This document shows, one piece after another, positions 1-6,868 of a stretch of DNA of 64,000 nt (positions are counted from its first letter, which is position 1; each line of letters begins with the position of its first letter). The translations under genes and the position numbers were made by a program. Source of the DNA: Pseudomonas fulva 12-X (GTDB lineage: Bacteria > Pseudomonadota > Gammaproteobacteria > Pseudomonadales > Pseudomonadaceae); assembly GCF_000213805.1 (NCBI RefSeq), contig NC_015556.1, forward strand, positions 2,604,001-2,668,000. Reading direction: 5' to 3'. The notes beneath the pieces were generated by a model. The model saw only the letters and a program-made list of their open reading frames with translations, did not search any database and was not told the DNA's origin.

Positions 1-261
1 TTCGTCATCATGCCCGGTGGCGAGCCTCGCCAACTGGCGCCTGGCGATTACAGCCACTTTGGCTTTGCCGTGCAGAGCCGCGACGAAGTCGATGCCGTGG
101 TCGCGAAGGCCGAGGCTGCCGGGTGTCTGCTCTGGGCTCAGCGCGACGAGCCTTATCCGGTGGGTTACTACTGCGGCGTGCGCGATCCGGCTGGTCATCA
201 GGTCGAGTTCAGTTACGGCCAGCCGCTGGGGCCAGGTGCCAAGCCGATCAATGAGATCTGA
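1..261 (+). CDS. VOC (glyoxalase/bleomycin-resistance) superfamily protein, 3' end only
   Basis: The gene runs in from the left edge; 86 codons and a TGA are visible. The fragment contains a typical C-terminal half of a vicinal-oxygen-chelate domain: YSHFGFAVQSRDEVDAVVAKAEAAG followed in time by YYCGVRDPAGHQVEFSYG, where the D-P-x-G-x-x-x-E stretch ends in the metal-ligand glutamate of the family. Members bind a divalent metal and act as lyases, dioxygenases or resistance proteins, so the substrate cannot be told from this piece. A strong hairpin terminator follows six bases after the stop. The true start lies outside the window. Confidence 0.85.
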   Translation, partial: FVIMPGGEPRQLAPGDYSHFGFAVQSRDEVDAVVAKAEAAGCLLWAQRDEPYPVGYYCGVRDPAGHQVEFSYGQPLGPGAKPINEI

Positions 262-296
262 AAAAAGAAAACCGCCCGAAGGCGGTTTTCTTGTCA
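261..296. terminator. Rho-independent terminator, probably bidirectional
   Basis: A perfect 10-bp stem GAAAACCGCC/GGCGGTTTTC (267-276 and 281-290) with a CGAA tetraloop. It has A/T-rich flanks on both sides and sits between two convergent genes (the VOC gene on plus and galU on minus), so it can serve both. Confidence 0.9.
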
Positions 297-316
297 TCTG
301 AGAAAGCCGGAAGTCG

Positions 317-1153
317 TTAGCCCTTGCCGGTCTTGTACAGGTTCTCGAAGCAGAAGTTGGTCGCTTCGATATAACCCTCGGCACCACCGCAGTCGAAACG
401 CTGGCCCTTGAACTTGTACGCCAGCACGCAACCGTCCTGCGCCTGCTTCATCAGCGCGTCGGTGATCTGGATCTCGCCGCCCTTGCCCGGCTCGGTTTTC
501 TCGATCAGCTCGAAGATGTCCGGGGTCAGGATGTAGCGACCGATGATCGCCAGGTTGGACGGTGCGTCTTCGGCCTTCGGTTTCTCGACCATGCTGTTCA
601 CGCGGAAGATGTCGTCACGGATCATCTCGCCAGCGATCACGCCGTACTTGTGAATCTCGTCCATCGGTACTTCCTGCACCGCCACGATCGAGCAGCGGAA
701 CTGGTTGTACAGCTTGACCATCTGGCTCAGCACGCTGTCGCCTTCCAGGTTCAGGCACAGGTCGTCGGCCAGTACCACGGCGAACGGCTCGTCACCGATC
801 AGCGGGCGACCACTGAGAATGGCGTGGCCCAGACCCTTCATTTCCACCTGGCGGGTGTAGGAGAAAGTGCAGTTGTCGATCAGGCGACGGATACCGACCA
901 GGTACTTTTCCTTGTCGGTGTTGCGGATCTGCTCTTCCAGCTCGTAACTGATGTCGAAGTGGTCTTCCAGCGAACGCTTGCCGCGACCGGTCACCATGGC
1001 GATTTCGGTAAGGCCGGCAGACAGCGCTTCCTCGACACCGTACTGGATCAACGGCTTGTTCACGATTGGCAGCATTTCCTTGGGCATGGCCTTGGTTGCC
1101 GGGAGAAAACGAGTGCCGTAGCCAGCGGCAGGAAACAAGCATTTCTTGATCAT
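317..1153 (-). CDS. galU: UTP--glucose-1-phosphate uridylyltransferase
   Basis: 278 residues, the usual size for bacterial GalU. It makes UDP-glucose from UTP and glucose-1-phosphate for LPS core, exopolysaccharide and trehalose synthesis in the cytosol. The N-terminus carries the nucleotidyltransferase signature AAGYGTRFLPATKAMPKEML, with the conserved PIVNKPLIQY soon after; VVLADDL, VEKPK and GRYILTPDIFE are also typical. The ATG at 1151-1153 gives the family N-terminus MIKKCLFPAAG. It is convergent with the preceding VOC gene and shares its terminator. It appears monocistronic, with the divergent small gene at 1301 sharing a ~150-bp upstream region. Confidence 0.97.
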   Translation of the reverse strand: MIKKCLFPAAGYGTRFLPATKAMPKEMLPIVNKPLIQYGVEEALSAGLTEIAMVTGRGKRSLEDHFDISYELEEQIRNTDKEKYLVGIRRLIDNCTFSYTRQVEMKGLGHAILSGRPLIGDEPFAVVLADDLCLNLEGDSVLSQMVKLYNQFRCSIVAVQEVPMDEIHKYGVIAGEMIRDDIFRVNSMVEKPKAEDAPSNLAIIGRYILTPDIFELIEKTEPGKGGEIQITDALMKQAQDGCVLAYKFKGQRFDCGGAEGYIEATNFCFENLYKTGKG

Positions 1154-1300
1154 GGAAGTCCCTGAATGAGAGAGGGTTATCGACGCCGCAGCAGTCTAGC
1201 AGGACGTGCAAGGCTTACAACGGGAGCAATGCAAACAGCTCAAACGTTTATGGCGGCAGGCAGTCACAACAGATGAAACCCACCGCAACGCGAGGTGCGC

Positions 1301-1552
1301 ATGTCCATCGACAATGACCTGAAGAAAGAAGTTCTCACGCGTCTTCTACACGCTCATCCTGCCGGCCTGGGCAAGGAGGTGCTGGACAATTTCCGTGGCG
1401 AGCACGCGGTCGTCGAAGTGCTCAGGCATCTTCAGCAAAACGGGCTGATCCACGATGGCAACATTTCCGAGTCCGCAGGTGATCTGTCCCTTCACTATCC
1501 CATCAAGCTCAGCTCATCCGGCGTCGAGACGGCCAAGCAACTGGACACCTGA
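1301..1552 (+). CDS. Small hypothetical protein, possibly winged-helix-like
   Basis: 83 residues from ATG 1301; an AGG lies 5 nt upstream of that ATG, so I prefer it to the in-frame GTG at 1295. The sequence (SIDNDLKKEVLTRLLHAHPAGLGKEVL...AVVEVLRHLQQNGLIHDGN) is mostly helical, with an arrangement reminiscent of a small winged helix in which a QQNGLI turn follows the second helix. I do not recognise a named family. It is divergent from galU and followed by a good terminator, so it is probably a single-gene unit. DNA binding is a guess from shape only. Confidence 0.7.
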   Translation: MSIDNDLKKEVLTRLLHAHPAGLGKEVLDNFRGEHAVVEVLRHLQQNGLIHDGNISESAGDLSLHYPIKLSSSGVETAKQLDT

Positions 1553-1577
1553 CTCGCCTGTAATGCCTTGAGGTATG

Positions 1578-1612
1578 CGCCGTTTTCCTGCCCAAGGAAA
1601 GCGGCGTTTTCG
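1578..1612 (+). terminator. Rho-independent terminator after the small hypothetical gene
   Basis: CGCCGTTTTCCT (1578-1589) pairs with AAGGAAAGCGGCG (1594-1606) with one bulge and is followed by TTTTCGTTT. It lies 25 bp after the stop at 1552. Confidence 0.8.
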
Positions 1613-1785
1613 TTTCTGCAGCCCATTCACTTACGCCCTATTCACACCAGGCAAATGCTGTAAACTCCCGCGCCGCGCGCAGCCAGGACGGCCATTTTAG
1701 AGCCTTTTCAGGCTCTTTCGACGCGCCTTACACCGCGACAAAAGGCTGCGCAGCGACTCTCCACCATTTGCCGGAACACCTCTTG

Positions 1786-2574
1786 ATGAAACACACCGCA
1801 ACCTCGCTGGTTCTGGCGGGCAGCCTGCTGGCTCCCGTTCAGGCCATGGCCGACCTGCTGCTCTGGCAGGACAACAGCCTGACCTACCTCAACGGCATCG
1901 ACTTCAAGATCGACCCGCCCCGCCAGCAGACGCTGACCTTCGAACACGCCAGCGGCTGGAGCTTCGGTGACCTGTTTCTGTTCGTCGACGGCATCAAGTA
2001 CAACACCGAAGCCACCAATGGCGCCGGTGACGGCCACACCTTCTACGGTGAGCTCAGCCCGCGCCTGTCCTTTGGCAAGCTCAGCGGCGCCGATCTCTCG
2101 TTCGGCCCGGTCAAGGATGTGCTGCTGGCAGCTACCTACGAATTTGGCGAAGACGATGTCGACGCCTACCTGCTGGGCCCGGCGGTGGACCTGGCGATTC
2201 CCGGCTTCGACTACCTCCAGCTCAACACCTACCTGCGCCGCCCGGATGGCAGGCGCGACGGCCGCAATGTCTGGCAGATCACCCCGGTGTGGAGCTACAC
2301 CATTCCGGTCGGCCGCTCCGATGTGGTGGTCGATGGCTTCATCGACTGGGTGGTGGATAACGACGACAGTTACCACGCCAACCTGCACATCAACCCGCAG
2401 ATCAAGTACGACCTGGCCAAAGCCATGGGTTGGGGGCAGAAATTCTACGTGGGCGTCGAGTACGACTACTGGAAGAACAAGTACGGCATCGACAACGACA
2501 GCACTCTCGGCGACGACGTGCTGGGCGGCACCGATCAGAGCGCCATCAGCCTGCTGGTCAAGGCGCACTTCTGA
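1786..2574 (+). CDS. Outer-membrane beta-barrel protein, nucleoside-channel Tsx/OmpK type
   Basis: 262 residues from ATG 1786 (MKHTATS), preceded by GGAA; the TTG at 1768 would only add six residues before a normal signal peptide. The signal peptide (LVLAGSLLAPVQAMA) is followed by LLLWQDNSLTYLNG, as in Tsx/OmpK-like proteins. Amphipathic strands of alternating aromatic and polar residues run to a C-terminal aromatic (SLLVKAHF), the outer-membrane insertion signal. Tsx-family barrels pass nucleosides across the outer membrane. The substrate here is inferred only from family resemblance. No nucleoside transport genes are adjacent. Confidence 0.8.
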   Translation: MKHTATSLVLAGSLLAPVQAMADLLLWQDNSLTYLNGIDFKIDPPRQQTLTFEHASGWSFGDLFLFVDGIKYNTEATNGAGDGHTFYGELSPRLSFGKLSGADLSFGPVKDVLLAATYEFGEDDVDAYLLGPAVDLAIPGFDYLQLNTYLRRPDGRRDGRNVWQITPVWSYTIPVGRSDVVVDGFIDWVVDNDDSYHANLHINPQIKYDLAKAMGWGQKFYVGVEYDYWKNKYGIDNDSTLGDDVLGGTDQSAISLLVKAHF

Positions 2575-2582
2575 TACGCCGA

Positions 2583-2609
2583 GCTGACCGTCACCATGCG
2601 GCGGTCAGC
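2583..2609. terminator. Hairpin between convergent genes
   Basis: GCTGACCG (2583-2590) and CGGTCAGC (2602-2609) form an 8-bp perfect stem with an 11-nt loop between the outer-membrane protein gene and the convergent acetyltransferase. No clear U-run follows, so its termination role is uncertain. It overlaps the acetyltransferase stop codon. Confidence 0.45.
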
Positions 2610-3174
2610 CTTCCAGCAATACCCGAGCGGCCTGATCGGTAGCCAGCAGGCTGTACTGATGAAGGCTCAGGTAGCGCCCGCCCTTGTATTCGACATCGCG
2701 CAAGGTGCCCTCAAAGCTGAAGCCCAGCTTCTCGGCCAGCCGCCAGCTCGCCACGTTCTCCGGCTCGATATCCAGATGAATACGATGCACACCCATGTTC
2801 GTCAGGGCATGGCGAAGGATATGCGGCAAGGCCTGCTGCATCAGGCCGCGCTGCCAATGATGCGGCAGCAACCAGTAGCCCATTTCGATGCGCTGGTGCT
2901 GGTGGTTCCAGTCATTGAAGCCACAGGCGCCAATCAGTACATCACGATCATCCGCCAAGCCCCACCAGATGCCCGCCTGGTCTGACAGCAACTGCTCATA
3001 CCACTGCATCTGCTCATGGGTAGCGGCTAGGCTTGGGTAGGAAACACCGTAGTGGGCGATCACCTGAGGATGCGACAAGCCAGCGTAGACCTGCTCAATG
3101 TCGCCCGGGCGAATGCGCCGCAGCCTATAGCCGGCAAACGAAAATTCGGGAAATGCAGTGGCCGAGCTATCCAT
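2605..3174 (-). CDS. GNAT-family N-acetyltransferase (RimJ/RimL-like)
   Basis: 189 residues. The fold is recognisable from YRLRRIRPGDIEQVYAG at the N-terminus, IGACGFNDWNHQHQRIEMGYWLLPHHWQ in the middle, and the late IHLDIEPENVASWRLAEKLGFSFEGTLRD, which is the classic acetyl-CoA-binding/N-x-x-S segment of the Acetyltransf_3 (RimJ/RimL) branch. This branch acetylates N-termini of proteins or small amines. The acceptor is not predictable. It is transcribed alone, between a convergent outer-membrane protein gene and the upstream tRNA-Leu. Confidence 0.88.
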   Translation of the reverse strand: MDSSATAFPEFSFAGYRLRRIRPGDIEQVYAGLSHPQVIAHYGVSYPSLAATHEQMQWYEQLLSDQAGIWWGLADDRDVLIGACGFNDWNHQHQRIEMGYWLLPHHWQRGLMQQALPHILRHALTNMGVHRIHLDIEPENVASWRLAEKLGFSFEGTLRDVEYKGGRYLSLHQYSLLATDQAARVLLEG

Positions 3175-3240
3175 GCTTCACCACATGGGCGTTCGAAGAG
3201 ATAAAGATGCGTGTGCTTCGCATGGGCCGACGCTAAGAGT

Positions 3241-3327
3241 TGGTGCCCCGAGCCGGAATCGAACCGGCAAGGCCTTGCGGCCGGCAGATTTTAAGTCTGC
3301 TGTGTTTACCAATTTCACCATCGGGGC
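3241..3327 (-). tRNA. tRNA-Leu (anticodon TAA)
   Basis: Read on the minus strand the 87-nt sequence starts GCCCCGATGG and ends TCGGGGCACCA with an encoded CCA. The anticodon stem-loop CAGACTTAAAATCTG places TAA in the anticodon. The T-arm GGTTCGATTCC and a long class II variable arm (GCCGGCCGCAAGGCC region) are present, as expected for leucine tRNA. Confidence 0.96.
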
Positions 3328-3393
3328 GGCGAAATATGCGAGGGCAGGACTATATACACCCCAAAGCAGCGCCGCAAGTTTAAAGCACGCAAT

Positions 3394-3426
3394 AAAAAAC
3401 CTCGTAAATCAGTGATCTACGAGGTT
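3394..3426 (-). terminator. Rho-independent terminator of the DUF883 gene
   Basis: On the minus strand AACCTCGTA (rc of 3418-3426) pairs with TACGAGGTT (rc of 3398-3406) and is followed by a run of T (A-run 3394-3399 on the plus strand). It lies about 70 bp downstream of the stop at 3495. Confidence 0.85.
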
Positions 3427-3494
3427 CTTGCGGCAAGCTTGCCGATAATGGACCACCCAGCAGGCCGCACGCTGGATGCGGCCCATCTAGACGG

Positions 3495-3830
3495 TTACTT
3501 GCTGCTGCGACCGACCAACAGGCCAATCAACAGACCGAAACCGGAGGCCACAGCAACAGAAGTCCAGGGATTGCTCTCGATACGATCCTGGGCATTGCCG
3601 ATTGTCTCGCGGCCCAGCTCGACGGCCTCACGGCCCTTGTCGGTGATTGTGCCTTTGGCCTCGTTGAGCAGCGCGATGACTTTCTCACGAGCCTCATGGG
3701 CCTTGTCGCCGGAAAACGACTCGGCATCACCCAGTGCCTTGCTGGCCTGGTCGAGCAGCTTCTTCAGTTCCTTGGCGCTTTCCTGTTGAAACTGATCCAG
3801 GCCGCTCTCAAGCGAAGTTTTACGTGCCAT
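3495..3830 (-). CDS. DUF883 family (ElaB/YqjD-like) inner-membrane protein
   Basis: 111 residues from ATG 3830 (MARKTSLES), chosen because GGAG lies 9 nt upstream; an upstream in-frame start at 3860 lacks a site. The body is a long amphipathic helix rich in K/E/A (QQESAKELKKLLDQASKALGDAES...EAREKVIALLNEAKGTITDKGREAVE). The C-terminus has one membrane segment, TSVAVASGFGLLIGLLVGR, ending in RSSK. This is the architecture of ElaB/YqjD proteins, C-tail-anchored ribosome-associated proteins of stationary phase in E. coli. That role is inference here. A terminator follows. Confidence 0.88.
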   Translation of the reverse strand: MARKTSLESGLDQFQQESAKELKKLLDQASKALGDAESFSGDKAHEAREKVIALLNEAKGTITDKGREAVELGRETIGNAQDRIESNPWTSVAVASGFGLLIGLLVGRSSK

Positions 3831-3923
3831 TGGCAAGTGCTCCATAACAGTGAATGACACTATCTAGGAGGCACAGCCAAACGGCAGAGTTCAGGCTTTT
3901 TGCCCTTAAGGCAGCTGACGTAC

Positions 3924-4175
3924 TCAGGCATCGAGCGGGATGATGCCGGTATGGGCCACATAGTCACCCGCCATGCCGCGCACCCGGGCGCGAAGATCAA
4001 AGGGCATGTCTGGCCGGAAGGTGACCGCATGCCCGATCAACTGACCTTTCTCGTCGACACGCTCACGCTCTTCCTGCATCCAGGTTTGCAGCTCGTCTTC
4101 GGTCAGGCCGAGCTCCTGTGCCAGCAGTGCATTGAAGCGCTCGAGGTCGTAGCCATCGAATTTTCCGCCGTCCAT
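3924..4175 (-). CDS. Hypothetical small protein
   Basis: 83 residues from ATG 4175 with a strong AGGAGG upstream. The sequence MDGGKFDGYDLERFNALLAQELGLTEDELQTWMQEERERVDEKG is strongly acidic and helical, followed by a TFRPDMPFDLRARVRGMAGDYVAHTG segment. I recognise no domain. It lies between the DUF883 and DUF1652 genes on the same strand, in a cluster of small proteins; the gaps (93 bp and 79 bp) leave it unclear whether they are cotranscribed. Confidence 0.72.
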   Translation of the reverse strand: MDGGKFDGYDLERFNALLAQELGLTEDELQTWMQEERERVDEKGQLIGHAVTFRPDMPFDLRARVRGMAGDYVAHTGIIPLDA

Positions 4176-4254
4176 ATCCTCGCCTCCTCAGTTCGGTGTT
4201 GCTAACTGAGGCCGCTCAGATGAGCTACCGGTTCCACCTGTCTTGACCAGTCAA

Positions 4255-4506
4255 TCAGGCCCGTTGCACGGCGGTGCCGGAATTGAGGGTGCGCAGATCC
4301 TGACGAAGCTGCATGACCAGTTGCGAAATCTGCCGTGAAGTGGACAGCTCGGCGCGGGAAATGCCGGTCACATTGAGGTAGACCTGGGCGGTGACCGGGT
4401 CCCTGATCTGAATGGTCACCGACTCGCTGCCATCGATGGAGCAACTGCATGCCAACGGCAGAAAGGCACACTCGACGATATGACGCTGCTCGAGAACGGA
4501 CATCAT
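4255..4506 (-). CDS. DUF1652 domain protein
   Basis: 83 residues from ATG 4506, with AAGGAG 8 nt upstream; this start gives the family N-terminus MMSVLEQRHIVECAFLPLACSC. The rest (DGSESVTIQIRDPVTAQVYLNVTGISRAELSTSRQISQLVMQLRQDL) matches the DUF1652 pattern of a short beta domain followed by a helix. The family is, as far as I know, largely restricted to Pseudomonas and has no assigned function. Confidence 0.85.
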   Translation of the reverse strand: MMSVLEQRHIVECAFLPLACSCSIDGSESVTIQIRDPVTAQVYLNVTGISRAELSTSRQISQLVMQLRQDLRTLNSGTAVQRA

Positions 4507-4710
4507 CCTGGAAACTCCTTCCTCACGTTGATGACGAGTGGAGTCTAGCTGTCTCGCAAAAATCGGCATGAGACATTTTGTCCCGTCCATCGCCTGGCTT
4601 TGCGCAGGGCTCAGTTGACCACTGGTAAGGTGCCGTGAACCTCCCCCTTACCACCCTCGCCCAATCTTCAGAGCCCATGCCGGGCTGCTGATAATTCGAC
4701 GAGGTGAATC

Positions 4711-5019
4711 ATGCGTACACAGAACGTTGCGGGGACCGAACGCCTTCTCTCGCTGGCGATCGGAACGGTAGGCATGATCAGTGGTATCAGACAGGGTGGC
4801 GCAGCTGGCCTACTCAAGGTCGGCGCCTCGGCCATGCTGGCCAAGCGAGGACTGACGGGGCACTGCCAATTTAAAAGTCTGCTGACGCCCGCAACTGAGC
4901 GACCCTCTGGACATCAGGCAACCCACTCAAGCGCAGACGCTTCAAAGCTGGACGAAGACCGTCGGATGGAAAATGCGCTGGAGGAAACCTTTCCCGCCAG
5001 CGACCCGATTTCTCCCTGA
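4711..5019 (+). CDS. DUF2892-like small membrane protein with an EEtFPASDP tail
   Basis: 102 residues; GAGG lies 6 nt before the ATG. The N-terminal half (TERLLSLAIGTVGMISGIRQGGAAGLLKVGASAMLAKRGLTGHC) looks like a DUF2892/YgaP-type hairpin of two weak membrane segments. The C-terminal tail MENALEETFPASDPISP is a short motif seen at the ends of several unrelated small bacterial proteins. The function is unknown. It is transcribed towards the convergent small gene at 5029, with only 9 bp between stop codons. Confidence 0.78.
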   Translation: MRTQNVAGTERLLSLAIGTVGMISGIRQGGAAGLLKVGASAMLAKRGLTGHCQFKSLLTPATERPSGHQATHSSADASKLDEDRRMENALEETFPASDPISP

Positions 5020-5028
5020 ACGCCACAC

Positions 5029-5232
5029 CTAGTGAGCTAGCACGATCATCATGTTGGTGGGGGTGATTCGCGGCAGCAGCTTCCGCACATGGCTGGGGGT
5101 ATCGAGCTTGAAGAACACACGGTAGCCGCTGCCATCCGGATAGGGCCGCGAATGGGTAACCCAGCTCGAAACCAGGCTCTCGCAGAGGCCGATGTCGGAG
5201 GCGATCTTCAATAGGGGAATATGAACAGTCAT
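5029..5232 (-). CDS. Hypothetical small protein
   Basis: 67 residues from ATG 5232, with AAGGA 7 nt upstream; the more distal in-frame start at 5253 has no site. The sequence MTVHIPLLKIASDIGLCESLVSSWVTHSRPYPDGSGYRVFFKLDTPSHVRKLLPRI... contains no motif I know. It ends in a hydrophobic MMIVLAH. It is convergent with the DUF2892-like gene. Confidence 0.6.
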   Translation of the reverse strand: MTVHIPLLKIASDIGLCESLVSSWVTHSRPYPDGSGYRVFFKLDTPSHVRKLLPRITPTNMMIVLAH

Positions 5233-5498
5233 CACGAGTTCCTTCTCGATCACTCAGATAGTGATGCACGCATCACGCTACCGGACTTCCATGCCGGGCC
5301 TGGGTTGACAGGCAATGTCACTATGCCACATTAGAGCGCGTATAATCATTATTTTTTAGGGGCTACTGGAGCGAGTGGCTTTTGGCCGTAGTGACACAGC
5401 GCGTGGCCCACTAATTTGCTACCAATCGTCTGCCCGACTGAACTATCGCCGTAGCTACCATCAAATAGCTAGTATTACTCGATATGGAGGAACCAATC

Positions 5499-5789
5499 GT
5501 GAGCAAACCCATTTTCAACGCCCGCACAGCGGACAAGTTTGTTGTTCGTCTGCCGGACGGAATGCGCAAGCGCATCGAAGATCTTGCCAATGACAACTAC
5601 ACCAGCATGAACACCGAGATCATCCGCGCCATCGAAGCCCACCTCGAAGGTCAGGCCAGGCAGACCCTACTGATCGATGCGCTGGAAGCCAAGCTGAAAA
5701 GCGAACTGCAAACTGCGGCCAAACCAGGCAAGAAAGCCCAGGAAGCCAACATCGATTACCTCGACGGCCTCAAGACCGGCACACGCTGA
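5499..5789 (+). CDS. Arc-family ribbon-helix-helix DNA-binding protein (AmrZ-like)
   Basis: 96 residues from GTG 5499; GGAGGA lies 7 nt upstream, which rules out the in-frame ATG at 5484 because that ATG overlaps the ribosome site. The core FNARTADKFVVRLPDGMRKRIEDLANDNYTSMNTEIIRAIEAHLE is a clear Arc/Mnt ribbon-helix-helix and closely resembles the DNA-binding core of AmrZ/AlgZ (RTADKFVVRLPEGMR). The beta strand KFVVRLP would contact the operator and TSMNTEII is the second helix. The tail is lysine-rich. The targets are unknown; autoregulation is common in the family. It looks like a paralogue of AmrZ rather than AmrZ itself. Confidence 0.88.
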   Translation: MSKPIFNARTADKFVVRLPDGMRKRIEDLANDNYTSMNTEIIRAIEAHLEGQARQTLLIDALEAKLKSELQTAAKPGKKAQEANIDYLDGLKTGTR

Positions 5790-5813
5790 TCCACCGCTCG
5801 TACTGCAGTTTTT

Positions 5814-5840
5814 AAGGCCCCGCACTGTCGGGGCTTTTGT
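5814..5840 (+). terminator. Terminator of the ribbon-helix-helix gene
   Basis: GCCCCG (5817-5822) pairs with CGGGGC (5829-5834), followed by TTTTGTTT, 24 bp after the stop. Confidence 0.8.
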
Positions 5841-5880
5841 TTAGCCCTGCTCGGCTACTCAAAAGAGGAGATCACTCGCA

Positions 5881-5946
5881 ATGTCTACCGCGCGTCGGCA
5901 GCGTCGCAAAACCAACAAAGTAGAAAAGTTTTCGGACGCGTCCTAA
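5881..5946 (+). CDS. Candidate 21-residue basic peptide
   Basis: ATG 5881 to TAA 5946 encodes a very basic peptide beginning MSTARRQRRKTNKVEKF. An AGAGGAG ribosome site ends 10 nt upstream, unusually good for a random ORF of this length. It follows the terminator of the ribbon-helix-helix gene. It is not a known product to me; the support is the ribosome site plus strongly skewed composition (7 Arg/Lys in the first 13 residues). The sequence after it can fold with the region near 5964-5976. Confidence 0.35.
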   Translation: MSTARRQRRKTNKVEKFSDAS

Positions 5947-5981
5947 AACAAGCGTCAGCCGAGCTACTTTTCTCCGGACAG

Positions 5982-6012
5982 AAAAAAGCCCCGTAGCTAA
6001 TGGCTACAGGGC
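5982..6012 (-). terminator. Terminator of the gacA-uvrC-pgsA-tRNA block
   Basis: GCCCCGTAGC (5988-5997) and GCTACAGGGC (6003-6012) form a 10-bp stem with one mismatch. On the minus strand it is followed by six T (A-run 5982-5987), just downstream of tRNA-Cys. Confidence 0.85.
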
Positions 6013-6020
6013 TTCTAGTT

Positions 6021-6094
6021 TGGAGGCTGAGGTCGGAATCGAACCGGCGTTCACGGATTTGCAATCCGGTGCATAACCACTCTGCTACTCAGCC
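6021..6094 (-). tRNA. tRNA-Cys (anticodon GCA)
   Basis: 74 nt on the minus strand from GGCTGAGTAG to CTCAGCCTCCA with encoded CCA. The anticodon loop ATTGCAAAT carries GCA. It follows tRNA-Gly by 38 bp in the same direction and is the last gene before the terminator. Confidence 0.96.
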
Positions 6095-6132
6095 TTAAAC
6101 TGAACGGGCCGTACGTGACGGCCCGTTGAAAC

Positions 6133-6208
<76 letters not shown>

Positions 6209-6274
6209 TTGTCTTGTCGACGGGCGCCATTCTATAGCTTCACAACGCCCAGTCAAGCCCTTGATTCAAAAAAG

Positions 6275-6835
6275 TTATTTCTTTTCAGCGGTGACGCTCA
6301 GATGCGGCCAGGCAGCGAGCAGATACTGCGCCATCGACCACAGCGTAAGGGCTGCAGCGACGATCAGCAGCACGTAGCCGATTAGCACCCACAAACCGAA
6401 CACTGGCGGGTTGCCGAGCAGGATGACCAGCGCAAGCATCTGCGCCGCGGTTTTCCATTTACCCAGGTTCGACACCGCCACGTGCGCCCTGGCGCCCAGC
6501 TCGGCCATCCATTCGCGCAGCGCCGATACGACGATCTCACGGCCGATGATGATGGTTGCTGGCAGCGTCAGCCACAGGTTGGCGTGTTCGGCCACCAACA
6601 GCACCAGCGCAGTGGCGACCATCAGTTTGTCGGCTACCGGGTCGAGAAACGCGCCGAACGGCGTGCTCTGCTCCCAGCGCCGCGCCAGGTAACCATCCAG
6701 CCAGTCGGTCACTGCCGCGAAAGCAAAAACCGCACTGGCAGCCCAATAGCTCCAGGAAAAAGGCATGTAGAACAACAGGATGAAGATCGGGATCAGCAGA
6801 ACGCGGAGCACCGTGAGGAGGTTGGGGATATTCAT
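6275..6835 (-). CDS. pgsA: CDP-diacylglycerol--glycerol-3-phosphate 3-phosphatidyltransferase
   Basis: 186 residues. It catalyses the committed step to phosphatidylglycerol at the inner membrane. The CDP-alcohol phosphotransferase signature D-G-x2-A-R-x8-G-x3-D-x3-D is visible as [27 protein letters not shown]. Several hydrophobic segments surround it ([15 protein letters not shown] at the start, [15 protein letters not shown], the C-terminal [15 protein letters not shown]). The start [16 protein letters not shown] is the family one. It follows uvrC by 33 bp and is followed by two tRNA genes, so cotranscription is likely. Confidence 0.96.
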   Translation of the reverse strand: MNIPNLLTVLRVLLIPIFILLFYMPFSWSYWAASAVFAFAAVTDWLDGYLARRWEQSTPFGAFLDPVADKLMVATALVLLVAEHANLWLTLPATIIIGREIVVSALREWMAELGARAHVAVSNLGKWKTAAQMLALVILLGNPPVFGLWVLIGYVLLIVAAALTLWSMAQYLLAAWPHLSVTAEKK

Positions 6836-6868
6836 CGGCTCAACTGGACGGTTAGGTGAGGCGGCATT

